64,000 bases of DNA. Origin: Bacteroidales bacterium. GTDB taxonomy: Bacteria > Bacteroidota > Bacteroidia > Bacteroidales > Muribaculaceae. A program made the position numbers and the translations under genes. A model generated the notes under the pieces. It searched no databases. It was not told the DNA's origin and was given only the letters and a program-made list of their open reading frames with translations. The stretch is from NCBI GenBank assembly GCA_015060975.1, contig SUXI01000010.1, positions 1 to 64,000 of the forward strand. The letters run 5' to 3'. This document shows positions 18,488-26,791 of this stretch, in pieces (position 1 is the stretch's first letter; the number at the start of each line of letters is the position of its first letter).

Positions 18488-18855
18488 GTGCAGCAATATC
18501 AACAATAATACTATTAATTATTTCAAATGTATTTATGACTTTTGCATGGTATGGACATTTGAAACTACAAGCAGCCGGTACATCTTCAAATTGGCCACTT
18601 TATGTGGTGATACTCTTTTCATGGGGAGTGGCTTTTTTTGAATATTGTTTTCAAGTTCCAGCCAATCGCATTGGCTTTGAAGGTAATGGAGGTCCGTTCT
18701 CCCTTATTCAACTAAAAGTAATGCAAGAGGTTATAACGCTTGTGGTATTTGTGATTTTTAGTTTGGTGGCATTTGAAAATACAGAAATTCGGTGGAATCA
18801 TATTCTAGCATTTGTATTTCTTGTCGCGGCTGTTTATTTGGTATTTATGAAATAA
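18484..18855 (+). CDS. Small DMT-type membrane protein, DUF486 family
   Basis: A 123-aa inner-membrane protein with four hydrophobic helices. The segment NVFMTFAWYGHLK and the block FFEYCFQVPANRIGFEGN followed by PFSLIQLKVMQEVITLVVF are the DUF486 (PF04342) signature. The family resembles small multidrug-resistance/DMT proteins in size and topology, but its transport substrate is not known. It overlaps the Ntn-hydrolase gene by 4 bp, so the two are translationally coupled, and is followed by a strong terminator. Confidence 0.92.
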   Translation: MSAAISTIILLIISNVFMTFAWYGHLKLQAAGTSSNWPLYVVILFSWGVAFFEYCFQVPANRIGFEGNGGPFSLIQLKVMQEVITLVVFVIFSLVAFENTEIRWNHILAFVFLVAAVYLVFMK

Positions 18856-18884
18856 ACTGCATAAATGAATATTTAACGAATTTT

Positions 18885-18918
18885 ATCCTCGAAATTTCTT
18901 GGAATTTCGAGGATTTTT
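18885..18918 (+). terminator. Rho-independent terminator after the DUF486 gene
   Basis: A perfect 12-bp stem (ATCCTCGAAATT at 18885-18896 pairing with AATTTCGAGGAT at 18903-18914) with a six-base loop and a T-run. It ends the Ntn-hydrolase/DUF486 transcript and lies 45 bp before gdhA. Confidence 0.88.
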
Positions 18919-18962
18919 GTTTATGTTTGTAAAACAAACCTTACCATTTAAAACATAACATT

Positions 18963-20300
18963 ATGGATATTAATAGTATCTTAAATGCTCTTGAAGCAAA
19001 ACACCCCGGTGAATTGGAATACCTTCAAGCTGTGAAGGAAGTGTTACTTTCGGTAAAAGATGTATATAATCAACATCCTGAGTTTGAACGAAACCGAATC
19101 ATAGAACGCATGGTTGAACCAGATCGCATTGTAACTTTCCGTGTTACATGGCTCGATGATAAAGGTGATGTGCAAACAAATCTTGGTTATCGTGTTCAAT
19201 TTAATAATGCTATAGGTCCATATAAGGGCGGTATTCGTTTTCATGCATCTGTAAATCTCTCGATTCTTAAATTCCTTGGATTTGAACAAACATTCAAAAA
19301 TGCATTGACAACTCTCCCTATGGGAGGTGGTAAAGGCGGTAGCGATTTTTCTCCAAGAGGAAAAAGCGATCGAGAGATAATGCGTTTCTGTCAAGCATTC
19401 ATGATCGGATTGTGGAAAAATCTTGGACCAGACCGCGATGTGCCTGCCGGAGATATTGGTGTTGGTGGTCGTGAAGTAGGGTATATGTATGGTATGTATA
19501 AAAAACTAGTTGAAGAACATAATGGTACATTTACCGGAAAAGGTCTTGACTTTGGTGGTTCATTGATTCGCCCCGAAGCTACCGGATTTGGAGCATTGTA
19601 TTTCGTTGAAAATATCCTTGCTAAACACAATGATAGTATAGTAGGTAAAACCGTGGCAATTTCAGGGTTTGGAAATGTTGCATGGGGGGCGGCTCTCAAA
19701 GCAACCGAACTCGGTGCAAAAGTTGTGACAATTTCCGGTCCTGATGGTTATATTTATGATCCGGAAGGGATTAGTGGCAAGAAGATTGATTATATGCTTG
19801 AACTTCGCGCTTCTGGCAATGATGTTGTAGCTCCGTATGCTGATGAATTCCCGGGTGCTACATTCTATGAAGGTCGCAAACCATGGGAACAAAAAGTTGA
19901 TATTGCTCTGCCTTGTGCTACTCAAAATGAGCTTAATGGCGATGATGCGAAAATGCTTATTGATAATAAGGTTAAGCTTGTTGCCGAAGTGTCAAATATG
20001 GGTTGTACTCCTGAAGCTATTGATGCGTTTATTGAATCTCGCACTATGTATGCTCCGGGTAAAGCAGTCAACGCAGGAGGCGTTGCAACTTCAGGGCTTG
20101 AAATGAGTCAAAATGCAATGCATCTTCAATGGAGTGCCGAAGAGGTAGATGATAAACTTAAAGGTATTATGAAGAATATCCACACCCAATGTGTTACATA
20201 CGGCACAGAATCCGATGGATATATTAACTATATGAAGGGTGCTAATATTGCGGGATTCATGAAAGTTGCTAATGCGATGATGAATCAAGGAGTGATTTAA
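18963..20300 (+). CDS. gdhA: NADP-type glutamate dehydrogenase
   Basis: A 445-aa hexameric-type glutamate dehydrogenase that aminates 2-oxoglutarate to glutamate. Signatures: YKGGIRFHASVNLSILKFLGFEQ, then FKNALTTLPMGGGKGGSDF with the catalytic Lys, and PAGDIGVGGREVGYMYG. The Rossmann domain carries VAISGFGNVAWGAALKATELGAKVV; length (about 445) and GFGNVA fit the NADP(H)-dependent bacterial class I enzyme. It is a single-gene transcript between terminators at 18885 and 20325. With the type III glutamine synthetase at 35.5 kb it covers ammonia assimilation. Confidence 0.97.
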   Translation: MDINSILNALEAKHPGELEYLQAVKEVLLSVKDVYNQHPEFERNRIIERMVEPDRIVTFRVTWLDDKGDVQTNLGYRVQFNNAIGPYKGGIRFHASVNLSILKFLGFEQTFKNALTTLPMGGGKGGSDFSPRGKSDREIMRFCQAFMIGLWKNLGPDRDVPAGDIGVGGREVGYMYGMYKKLVEEHNGTFTGKGLDFGGSLIRPEATGFGALYFVENILAKHNDSIVGKTVAISGFGNVAWGAALKATELGAKVVTISGPDGYIYDPEGISGKKIDYMLELRASGNDVVAPYADEFPGATFYEGRKPWEQKVDIALPCATQNELNGDDAKMLIDNKVKLVAEVSNMGCTPEAIDAFIESRTMYAPGKAVNAGGVATSGLEMSQNAMHLQWSAEEVDDKLKGIMKNIHTQCVTYGTESDGYINYMKGANIAGFMKVANAMMNQGVI

Positions 20301-20324
20301 GTATAGTAAATGTGTTAGGAAATC

Positions 20325-20355
20325 AAGGGGGCTTAAAAGCCTCCTTATTTTTTTT
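20325..20355 (+). terminator. Rho-independent terminator after gdhA
   Basis: A 10-bp stem with one G-U pair (AAGGGGGCTT at 20325-20334, AAGCCTCCTT at 20337-20346) with a tight loop, followed by ATTTTTTTT. Confidence 0.85.
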
Positions 20356-20484
20356 GTGGCGTTCTCCTTTGCCGGAATATGTTGAATGTACTCTGTTTTT
20401 ACATGAGTTTATTGTTTGTTGAATTTGCACATTTTTTATGGTTAAAAAAAAGAGAATAATCATTAATATATTAAATAAAATGAC

Positions 20485-20492
20485 TAAATTTG
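20485..20492 (+). promoter_or_regulatory. -7 box of the thrS-infC-rpmI-rplT operon
   Basis: TAAATTTG, a full match to TAnnTTTG, followed by GC as is common; 63 bp upstream of the thrS ATG at 20556. A -33 TTG is not obvious. Confidence 0.55.
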
Positions 20493-20555
20493 CAGTCGAT
20501 TTTGCCGAATTGCGTAAAATCAGTAACGATATATCGATAAAAACATAATTAACAG

Positions 20556-22493
20556 ATGATAAATATAACATTTCCCGACAATAGTGTCAAGCAATATGAA
20601 GCCGGAATCACTCCACTTCAAATTGCAGAAAGCATTAGCTCTCGTTTGGCTCAAGATGTGCTTGCCGCATCGGTAAATGAACAAGAATGGGACTTGACTC
20701 GCCCAATCAATGAAGATGCGTCAATAAAATTATTTAAATGGGATGATGCCGAAGGAAAACATGCTTTTTGGCATAGCTCAGCTCACTTGTTGGCTGAAGC
20801 ACTTCAAGAATTGTATCCCGGTGTGAAATTTGGTATCGGACCGGCTATTGAAAACGGTTTCTATTATGATATAGATCCGGGTGCGCATACATTAACAGCA
20901 GCTGATTTCCCGAAAATCGAAAAAAAGATGCTTGAGTTGGCACAACGCAAAGTGGATATTAAGCGTTGCGATATTTCTAAAGCTGATGCAATGAAACTCT
21001 TTGGTGATAGGGGAGAAGTTTATAAATGTGAGTTGATTAGCGAACTTGAAGACGGAACAATCTCAACCTATACTCAAGGTTCATTTACCGATCTTTGCCG
21101 TGGTCCGCACATTCCTAATACTGCTCCAATTAAAGCGGTAAAAGTAACATCACTTGCGGGCGCATATTGGCGTGGCGATGAAAAACGCGATCAATTGGTG
21201 CGAGTGTATGGTATTACTTTCCCAAAGAAGAAAATGCTTGATGAGTATTTAGTGATGCTCGAAGAAGCGAAAAAACGAGATCACCGCAAGTTGGGTAAAG
21301 AAATGGAATTATTTGCTTTCTCACAAAATGTGGGAGCCGGTCTTCCTTTGTGGTTACCCAAAGGAGCTGCATTGCGTGATCGTCTTGAACAATTTCTTCG
21401 CAAGATACAAAAACAATATGGTTACCAACAAGTAATCACTCCTCATATTGGTAATAAAATGCTTTATGTGACCTCCGGTCATTATGCAAAATATGGAAAG
21501 GATTCATTCCAGCCTATTCACACACCCGAAGAAGGAGAAGAATATTTGCTTAAACCAATGAATTGCCCTCACCATTGTGAGATTTTTAAAGCATTCCCTC
21601 GTTCATATCGTGAATTGCCATTACGTCTTGCAGAGTTTGGTACAGTATATCGTTATGAGCAAAGTGGAGAACTTCATGGTTTGACTCGTGTGCGTGGTTT
21701 TACTCAAGATGATGCACACATTTTCTGTGCTCCCGATCAAATTAAAGATGAGTTCTTGAAAGTAATGGATATTATCTTGTATATTTTCAAGGCTCTTAAA
21801 TTTGATAACTTTGAAGCTCAAATTTCGTTGCGCGACCCAAATAATAAAGACAAATATATAGGTAGTGACGAAAATTGGCGCCTTGCGGAGAACGCAATTA
21901 TAGAAGCTTGTGCCGAAAAGGGATTGAATGCTCGTACCGAACTTGGAGAAGCTGCGTTTTATGGTCCGAAACTTGACTTTATGGTTAAGGATGCATTAGG
22001 TCGTCGTTGGCAATTAGGCACTATTCAAGTTGACTACAATCTTCCTGAGCGTTTCCAATTAGAATATACCGGAGCCGACAACCAAAAACATCGCCCGGTT
22101 ATGATTCACCGTGCGCCATTTGGCTCTATGGAACGTTTCGTTGCTGTATTGCTTGAACATACTGCCGGAAAATTCCCATTGTGGTTAGCGACAGATCAAG
22201 CGGTAATTCTTCCTATCAGCGAAAAATTCAATGACTATGCCTATAAGGTAGCAAAAGAACTCAACGATAAAGATATTCGTGCTATAGTTGACGATCGAAA
22301 CGAAAAAATTGGCAAGAAAATTCGTGACAACGAACTTAAAAGAATCCCTTATTTGCTCATTGTTGGAGAAAAAGAAGCAGAAAATGATGAAATTTCTGTA
22401 AGAAAACAGGGCGAAGGTGATAAAGGTTCGATGAAAATTACTACCTTTGCACAAAATTTGGCTGAAGAAGTCGAAAAAATGATTAATCAATAA
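20556..22493 (+). CDS. thrS: Threonyl-tRNA synthetase
   Basis: A 645-aa class II aminoacyl-tRNA synthetase. The N-terminal TGS domain ([24 protein letters not shown]), the editing domain with [16 protein letters not shown] and the zinc-binding C-DLCRGPH region are followed by the catalytic core (motif 2 [11 protein letters not shown], providing a zinc Cys) and the anticodon-binding domain ([15 protein letters not shown]). Length is as expected. It is the first gene of the conserved thrS-infC-rpmI-rplT translation operon; infC begins 7 bp after its stop. Confidence 0.98.
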   Translation: MINITFPDNSVKQYEAGITPLQIAESISSRLAQDVLAASVNEQEWDLTRPINEDASIKLFKWDDAEGKHAFWHSSAHLLAEALQELYPGVKFGIGPAIENGFYYDIDPGAHTLTAADFPKIEKKMLELAQRKVDIKRCDISKADAMKLFGDRGEVYKCELISELEDGTISTYTQGSFTDLCRGPHIPNTAPIKAVKVTSLAGAYWRGDEKRDQLVRVYGITFPKKKMLDEYLVMLEEAKKRDHRKLGKEMELFAFSQNVGAGLPLWLPKGAALRDRLEQFLRKIQKQYGYQQVITPHIGNKMLYVTSGHYAKYGKDSFQPIHTPEEGEEYLLKPMNCPHHCEIFKAFPRSYRELPLRLAEFGTVYRYEQSGELHGLTRVRGFTQDDAHIFCAPDQIKDEFLKVMDIILYIFKALKFDNFEAQISLRDPNNKDKYIGSDENWRLAENAIIEACAEKGLNARTELGEAAFYGPKLDFMVKDALGRRWQLGTIQVDYNLPERFQLEYTGADNQKHRPVMIHRAPFGSMERFVAVLLEHTAGKFPLWLATDQAVILPISEKFNDYAYKVAKELNDKDIRAIVDDRNEKIGKKIRDNELKRIPYLLIVGEKEAENDEISVRKQGEGDKGSMKITTFAQNLAEEVEKMINQ

Positions 22494-22500
22494 TTACTTA

Positions 22501-23088
22501 ATGGAGAAAAAGCCCTTTAATTCATCACAACCCAATAATGGGAATAATGCTGGTCAACAGCGCAAAGGCGATAAAAACGCTAAAGATACACATTTGATAA
22601 ATGAGCAAATTAGAGCTCGTGAGGTGCGTCTTGTAGGAGATAATGTTGAAACCGGCGTATATTCTATTGATGAAGCTTTAAGAATTGCCGATGAGCAAGG
22701 TCTTGATCTTATTGAGATATCGCCAAACGCAGTTCCTCCTGTGTGTAAAATTCTTGATTATCAAAAATTTTTATATCAACAAAAAAAACGACTTAAAGAG
22801 CAAAAAGCGAAATCAACGAAAGTTGTTGTTAAGGAAATTAGATTTGGGCCACAAACCGATGACCATGATTATAACTTTAAGTTGAAACATGCGGTAGGCT
22901 TTCTTAAAGAAGGTGCTAAGGTTAAAGCGTATGTGTTTTTTAAAGGTCGTTCAATTTTGTTTAAAGAACAAGGAGAAGTATTGTTGTTGAGATTTGCTAA
23001 TGATTTAGAAGATTATGGCAAAGTTGAACAAATGCCGGTTCTTGAAGGGAAACGAATGATTTTAATGATTACCCCTAAGAAAAAGTAA
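22501..23088 (+). CDS. infC: Translation initiation factor IF-3
   Basis: A 195-aa IF-3, which prevents early 50S joining and checks start codon pairing. After a low-complexity Asn/Gln-rich tail of about 30 residues come the N-domain ([44 protein letters not shown], of which only NEQIRA and the DLVEI-like DLIEISP motif are needed) and the C-domain ([31 protein letters not shown]). It starts at ATG, not the rare AUU used for autoregulation in E. coli. The N-terminal extension is longer than in E. coli (180 aa). Confidence 0.97.
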   Translation: MEKKPFNSSQPNNGNNAGQQRKGDKNAKDTHLINEQIRAREVRLVGDNVETGVYSIDEALRIADEQGLDLIEISPNAVPPVCKILDYQKFLYQQKKRLKEQKAKSTKVVVKEIRFGPQTDDHDYNFKLKHAVGFLKEGAKVKAYVFFKGRSILFKEQGEVLLLRFANDLEDYGKVEQMPVLEGKRMILMITPKKK

Positions 23089-23156
23089 CATCATCGCTAC
23101 GTGTAGCGTAGATATATTTTAAATAACTCGAATTAATTTTTTTAAAAGTAACAAAA

Positions 23157-23354
23157 ATGCCAAAGATTAAAACTAACTCCGGTGCCAAAAAGAGGTTTGC
23201 CCTTACCGGATCAGGAAAAATCAAAAGAAAACATGCTTTTAAGAGTCATATTTTGACTAAAAAAACTAAAAAGCAAAAAAGAAATCTAACTCATTTCTCA
23301 ACAGTAGCAAAATCTGACGAGAATAACGTAAAAGCATTATTAGCTCTTAAATAA
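23157..23354 (+). CDS. rpmI: 50S ribosomal protein L35
   Basis: A 65-aa highly basic protein beginning [20 protein letters not shown], the classic L35 start, with the [19 protein letters not shown] segment. It sits 68 bp after infC and 109 bp before rplT, in the usual order. Confidence 0.97.
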   Translation: MPKIKTNSGAKKRFALTGSGKIKRKHAFKSHILTKKTKKQKRNLTHFSTVAKSDENNVKALLALK

Positions 23355-23463
23355 TTTAGATTTCAAGTTTTAATTCGTGATTTTTTAATTTTTAAATTTT
23401 ATTAACCGAATGTTTAGCAAATAAAGAGCAAAAAGCCGCTAACATTCAAAAATTTCAAAGAAA

Positions 23464-23814
23464 ATGCCAAGATCAGTAAACCACGTTGCATCAAGAGCAC
23501 GTAGAAAGAAAATCTTAAAATTAACAAGAGGTTATTACGGATGTCGTAAAAATGTGTGGACTGTAGCCAAAAATACATGGGAAAAAGGTCTCACATACGC
23601 ATATCGTGATCGTAAAAACAAAAAACGTAATTTCCGTGCGCTTTGGATTCAACGCATCAATGCGGCGGCTCGTTTGGAAGACCTTTCTTACTCAAAATTA
23701 ATGGGTCTTATACATAAAGCGGGTATCGAAATAAATCGTAAAGTTTTAGCCGACCTTGCACTAAACAATCCTGCAGCGTTTAAGGCTATTGTTGATAAAG
23801 TAAAAAACGCTTAA
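23464..23814 (+). CDS. rplT: 50S ribosomal protein L20
   Basis: A 116-aa basic protein starting [18 protein letters not shown] with [18 protein letters not shown] and [23 protein letters not shown], all diagnostic of L20. In other bacteria L20 represses its own operon by binding the leader or the infC-rpmI junction; no such structure was recognised here. Last gene of the operon, followed by a strong hairpin. Confidence 0.97.
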   Translation: MPRSVNHVASRARRKKILKLTRGYYGCRKNVWTVAKNTWEKGLTYAYRDRKNKKRNFRALWIQRINAAARLEDLSYSKLMGLIHKAGIEINRKVLADLALNNPAAFKAIVDKVKNA

Positions 23815-23834
23815 AGTTTACTTTACCGCATAAA

Positions 23835-23878
23835 AATAACGAGAGTTACCTTAAAGAGGATGACTCTCGTTATTTTTT
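23835..23878 (+). terminator. Rho-independent terminator of the thrS-rplT operon
   Basis: A perfect 12-bp stem (AATAACGAGAGT at 23835-23846, ACTCTCGTTATT at 23863-23874), 16-base loop and a T-rich tail, 21 bp after the rplT stop. Confidence 0.9.
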
Positions 23879-23925
23879 ATTGTAATTTTTAAATTAAATA
23901 TATCAAATCTATCAGGAATAATCAT

Positions 23926-23933
23926 TAATTTTG
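23926..23933 (+). promoter_or_regulatory. -7 box upstream of glnS
   Basis: TAATTTTG matches TAnnTTTG and lies 40 bp before the glnS ATG, just after the L20 operon terminator. Confidence 0.5.
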
Positions 23934-23973
23934 TAAATTAAAAATACATATAAACAATCGTAAAAATCACGTT

Positions 23974-25677
23974 ATGTCTGAAATAACTGAAGTTGAAAAT
24001 AGCGAAAGAAAAGGCTTGAATTTTGTAGAACAAATAGTCGCAGATGATTTGCAAGCAGGGAAAAATGGTGGAAGGTTAAATACCCGTTTCCCACCCGAAC
24101 CCAATGGTTATTTGCATATAGGGCATGCCAAAGCAATATGTATGGATTTTGGTATTGCCGAGAAATTTGGAGGCACTTGTAACTTACGTTTTGATGACAC
24201 CAACCCGGTAAAGGAAGATGTTGAATATGTAGATTCAATTAGAGAAGATATTCACTGGTTAGGATTTGATTGGGAAGACCGCGAATATTATGCATCTGAT
24301 TACTTCCCTCAATTATACGATTTGGCAATACGCCTTATCAAAGAGGGTAAGGCATACGTCGATGACCAAACGTCTGAAGAAATAGCTGCTCAAAAAGGAA
24401 CTCCCACAATTCCGGGCACAGAAAGTCCTTATCGAAATCGCTCGGTAGAGGAAAATCTCGATTTGTTCCAACGAATGAATGCCGGTGAATTTGAAGAAGG
24501 TGCTCGTGTGTTGCGTGCCAAGATCGACATGGCTTCATCAAATATGCACTTCCGCGACCCTATTATGTATCGCATTATAAAACACCCTCATCATCGCACA
24601 GGCACAACGTGGAAAGTATATCCAATGTATGACTTTGCACATGGACAAAGCGATTATTTTGAAGGTGTTACACATTCTATTTGTACACTTGAGTTTGTCC
24701 CTCACCGTCCTTTATATGAATATTATGTAAAGGAGCTTGCCGATGAGTCATATTGTCCGCGACAAATTGAGTTTAACCGCTTGAATCTCACATATACGGT
24801 GATGAGTAAGCGCAAGTTGCTTCAACTCGTTCAGGAGGGTTTGGTTGCCGGTTGGGATGATCCTCGTATGCCTACTATTTCGGGAATGCGTCGTCGCGGA
24901 TATACTCCTCAATCAATAAAGAATTTTATCTCTACAATCGGATATACAAAATACGAAGCCTTAAACAGTATCTCGTTGCTTGAACATGCAGTGAGAGAGG
25001 ATCTTAATAAGGTTGCTACTCGAGCCATGGCTGTGCTTAATCCGGTAAAAGTGGTTATAACCAACTATCCCGAAGGTGAATGTGAAATGGTAGAGATGGA
25101 AAATAATCCTGAAGATCCTAATGGCGGAACACATCAAATGCCATTCGGTAGAGAAATTTATATTGAGCGTGATGACTTTATGGAGAATCCGCCTAAAAAA
25201 TTCTTCCGTCTTGCTCCCGATGGAGAAGTGCGTCTTAAAGGTGCATACATTATAAAATGCACGGGAGTGAAGAAAGATGCCGATGGTAATATTGAGGAAA
25301 TACATTGTACATACGACCCCGATACTCGCAGCGGATTGCCGGGAAGTGCCCGCAAGGTAAAAGGGACTCTTCATTGGGTTTCGGCACAACATGCGGTTGA
25401 TGCAACAGTGCGATTGTATGACCGTCTTTTTGAAGTGGAAAATCCGGCGGCTGAAACCGAGCGTGATTTCCGCGAAATGCTCAATCCCGAATCTCTTAAA
25501 GTTGTTGAGGGTGTTAAAGTGGAACCTTTTATCGCCGATAACGCCTATAAAGGGCATAAGTTCCAGTTCCAACGCATTGGATATTTTACTCCCGATTATG
25601 ATTCAACTGCCGAAAACCTCATTTTCAATCGCACAATTGCATTGAAAGATAGTTGGGAAAAAACACAAAAGAAATAA
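23974..25677 (+). CDS. glnS: Glutaminyl-tRNA synthetase
   Basis: A 567-aa class I synthetase. The HIGH motif lies at residues 48-51 within PPEPNGYLHIGHAKAICMDFG; the KMSKS-type loop is VMSKR at about 276-280. RFDDTNPVKED, GTTWKVYPMYDFAHGQSDYFEGVTHSICTLEF (in part) and the C-terminal anticodon-binding beta barrels (LPGSARKVKGTLHWVSA) are typical. PPEPNGYLHIGHAKA marks GlnRS rather than GluRS. This means the cell charges tRNA-Gln directly. Single gene with its own promoter; the DNA after it is gene-free for 1.1 kb. Confidence 0.97.
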   Translation: MSEITEVENSERKGLNFVEQIVADDLQAGKNGGRLNTRFPPEPNGYLHIGHAKAICMDFGIAEKFGGTCNLRFDDTNPVKEDVEYVDSIREDIHWLGFDWEDREYYASDYFPQLYDLAIRLIKEGKAYVDDQTSEEIAAQKGTPTIPGTESPYRNRSVEENLDLFQRMNAGEFEEGARVLRAKIDMASSNMHFRDPIMYRIIKHPHHRTGTTWKVYPMYDFAHGQSDYFEGVTHSICTLEFVPHRPLYEYYVKELADESYCPRQIEFNRLNLTYTVMSKRKLLQLVQEGLVAGWDDPRMPTISGMRRRGYTPQSIKNFISTIGYTKYEALNSISLLEHAVREDLNKVATRAMAVLNPVKVVITNYPEGECEMVEMENNPEDPNGGTHQMPFGREIYIERDDFMENPPKKFFRLAPDGEVRLKGAYIIKCTGVKKDADGNIEEIHCTYDPDTRSGLPGSARKVKGTLHWVSAQHAVDATVRLYDRLFEVENPAAETERDFREMLNPESLKVVEGVKVEPFIADNAYKGHKFQFQRIGYFTPDYDSTAENLIFNRTIALKDSWEKTQKK

Positions 25678-25759
25678 TATAATTTGTATTAAGCTATATT
25701 TAGGAGGTGTGTCATTGATTTAACACATCTCCTTTGTTTTAATCTATACTGAATTATCG

Positions 25760-25945
25760 CTGTCCGGTAAAAGTCGGTGGAAAATAAAAATAGGGTCTCA
25801 ATCGCTAAATTTATGCGGTTGAGATTTCTTTTTTTGATTTACAAGCCTCATAGAATGGAGGTCGATTGCATTGCCGAAGGTAATATGCTTAGTATGTAGC
25901 CGGCTACATATTAATCAACCCCTTTGGGGTTGCATTTGCTCTTGA
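25760..25945 (+). mobile_element. Partial transposon-derived repeat related to the MITE-like element at 61.4-61.7 kb
   Basis: It begins CTGTCCGGTAAAA, close to the 13-bp terminal repeat CTGTCCTATAAAA of the element at 61357-61663. What follows runs parallel to the reverse complement of that element: a hairpin around GGGTCTCAATCGC / GCGGTTGAGA, then ACAAGCCTCATAGAATGGAGGT and the GCCGAAGGTAATATGCTTA block, then GTAGCC. The match fades after about 25905, and no second terminal repeat was found, so the right end is uncertain. No transposase fragment is present. Confidence 0.6.
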
Positions 25946-25993
25946 AAAAAGTGTTTATCAGACACCAATAATACTGAATGTTTTCTTGGATAA

Positions 25994-26265
25994 TTTAAGG
26001 GAATTTCTATATATTCCACGAATAAATTAAACAATAGTTATTGGGGACGTTCTTTTGTGTGCTTTATGGTTGACTTCGTCCAAGTTGCTTTCGCTCAAAA
26101 GAACAAATGCAAGCTTTATTCTCTATTCGCTGAACCGCAACTTTTTCTTTGGCATCTTTTTGTTTTTGTTTCAATCGCAAGCTCGCTATGCTCATTTAAC
26201 AAAAAAAATCCGCTCAAATAAAATTCATAAATCTTCACAAAGCAATTTGTAGAAGTTCCCTTAAG
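25994..26265 (+). mobile_element. MITE-like element, family 2, long copy (272 bp)
   Basis: The ends are imperfect terminal inverted repeats: TTTAAGGGAATTTCTA at 25994-26009 and the complement of CTTAAGGGAACTTCTA at 26250-26265. The interior matches, in the opposite orientation, the element at 31783-31986 almost throughout (AAACAATAGTTATTGGG, ACGTTCTTTTGTGTGCTTTAT, TTTCTTTGGCATCTTTTTG, TCCGCTCAAATAAAATTCAT). It differs by about 70 extra bases at 26067-26138. Short open frames inside it look accidental. No transposase is encoded, as expected of a non-autonomous element. Confidence 0.7.
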
Positions 26266-26433
26266 AAACACTCCTCTGCGCTTTCGCAGGTGTATGGTGG
26301 AGCCGTGAGGGTGTTAACCTACTAATGAGACTTAACTCTAATTTTGAAACAACCTCTTTTTTGTTGTTCTTGTTGTTGTGTTGCTTCTATTAACAAAGCT
26401 AAAAGTATTTGCTGAAGAATTTTTGAATTTTCG

Positions 26434-26464
26434 TTGTTAATATTTAATTAATTTCCTACTTTTG
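26434..26464 (+). promoter_or_regulatory. Bacteroidetes promoter driving structured RNA copy A
   Basis: TTG at 26434-26436, a 20-bp spacer, and TACTTTTG at 26457-26464, matching the TTTG-N19-TAnnTTTG consensus. It predicts a start near 26470, about 320 nt before the LRR protein ATG. Confidence 0.7.
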
Positions 26465-26468
26465 CATC

Positions 26469-26728
26469 AATCTTGTGGGTGGCAGAGTGTTGCCCTCCCT
26501 GCGGGAGACATTTTAGTGAAAGCGTTTCGCTTTATCCTTATTCGTGAAATTCGCCAAAATTTTCTCTGAAGGATAAGTGGTCAAAACGCCATTGCTTGTT
26601 GTATATCCCACCCTCTCAAGCGGGTGTTGATATATAATTGGCGTGGGTGGGCTGTTTATTTCAGAGAGGGCGTTTGGCGATGCCTACGAATAGATAAACC
26701 GGCAGTGTCCTACGCCTTTCTTATTTTT
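26469..26728 (+). ncRNA. Structured RNA candidate, copy A (or long leader of the LRR gene)
   Basis: A 260-nt region directly after a consensus promoter and free of coding frames. Visible pairings: TTATCC (26532-26537) with GGATAA; CTCTGAA (about 26564-26570) with TTCAGAG (about 26660-26666); ACGCCA (about 26586-26591) with TGGCGT (about 26639-26644), enclosing CACCC/GGGTG; and GGCG with CGCC near the 3' end, followed by TTTCTTATTTTT. It shares order and short blocks with copy B at 40604-40944: TGAAATTCG...AAAATTTTC, a TATA-rich stem closed by GGCGTGGG, then GGCnATnCCTACGA. It may be a free RNA or the 5' UTR of the surface protein gene 64 bp downstream. I cannot name a known RNA family. Confidence 0.45.
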
Positions 26729-26791
26729 AAACTAACAATTTATTAACCGCCAAATTAGGGGACACAGGAGGCACACAAAAACATTAAGCGT

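Noticed and set aside
18963-20300. Several long open frames antisense to gdhA
   Set aside because: They arise from codon bias on the opposite strand of a conserved gene and have no start context or homology.
26055-26252. A 65-aa open frame inside the long MITE-like copy
   Set aside because: It lies wholly within a non-coding repeat, has no family resemblance, and is broken in the shorter copy.
26500-26720. tmRNA or RNase P RNA in the 26.5-kb gap
   Set aside because: None of the invariant blocks of tmRNA (tRNA-like ends, tag reading frame) or RNase P could be found.
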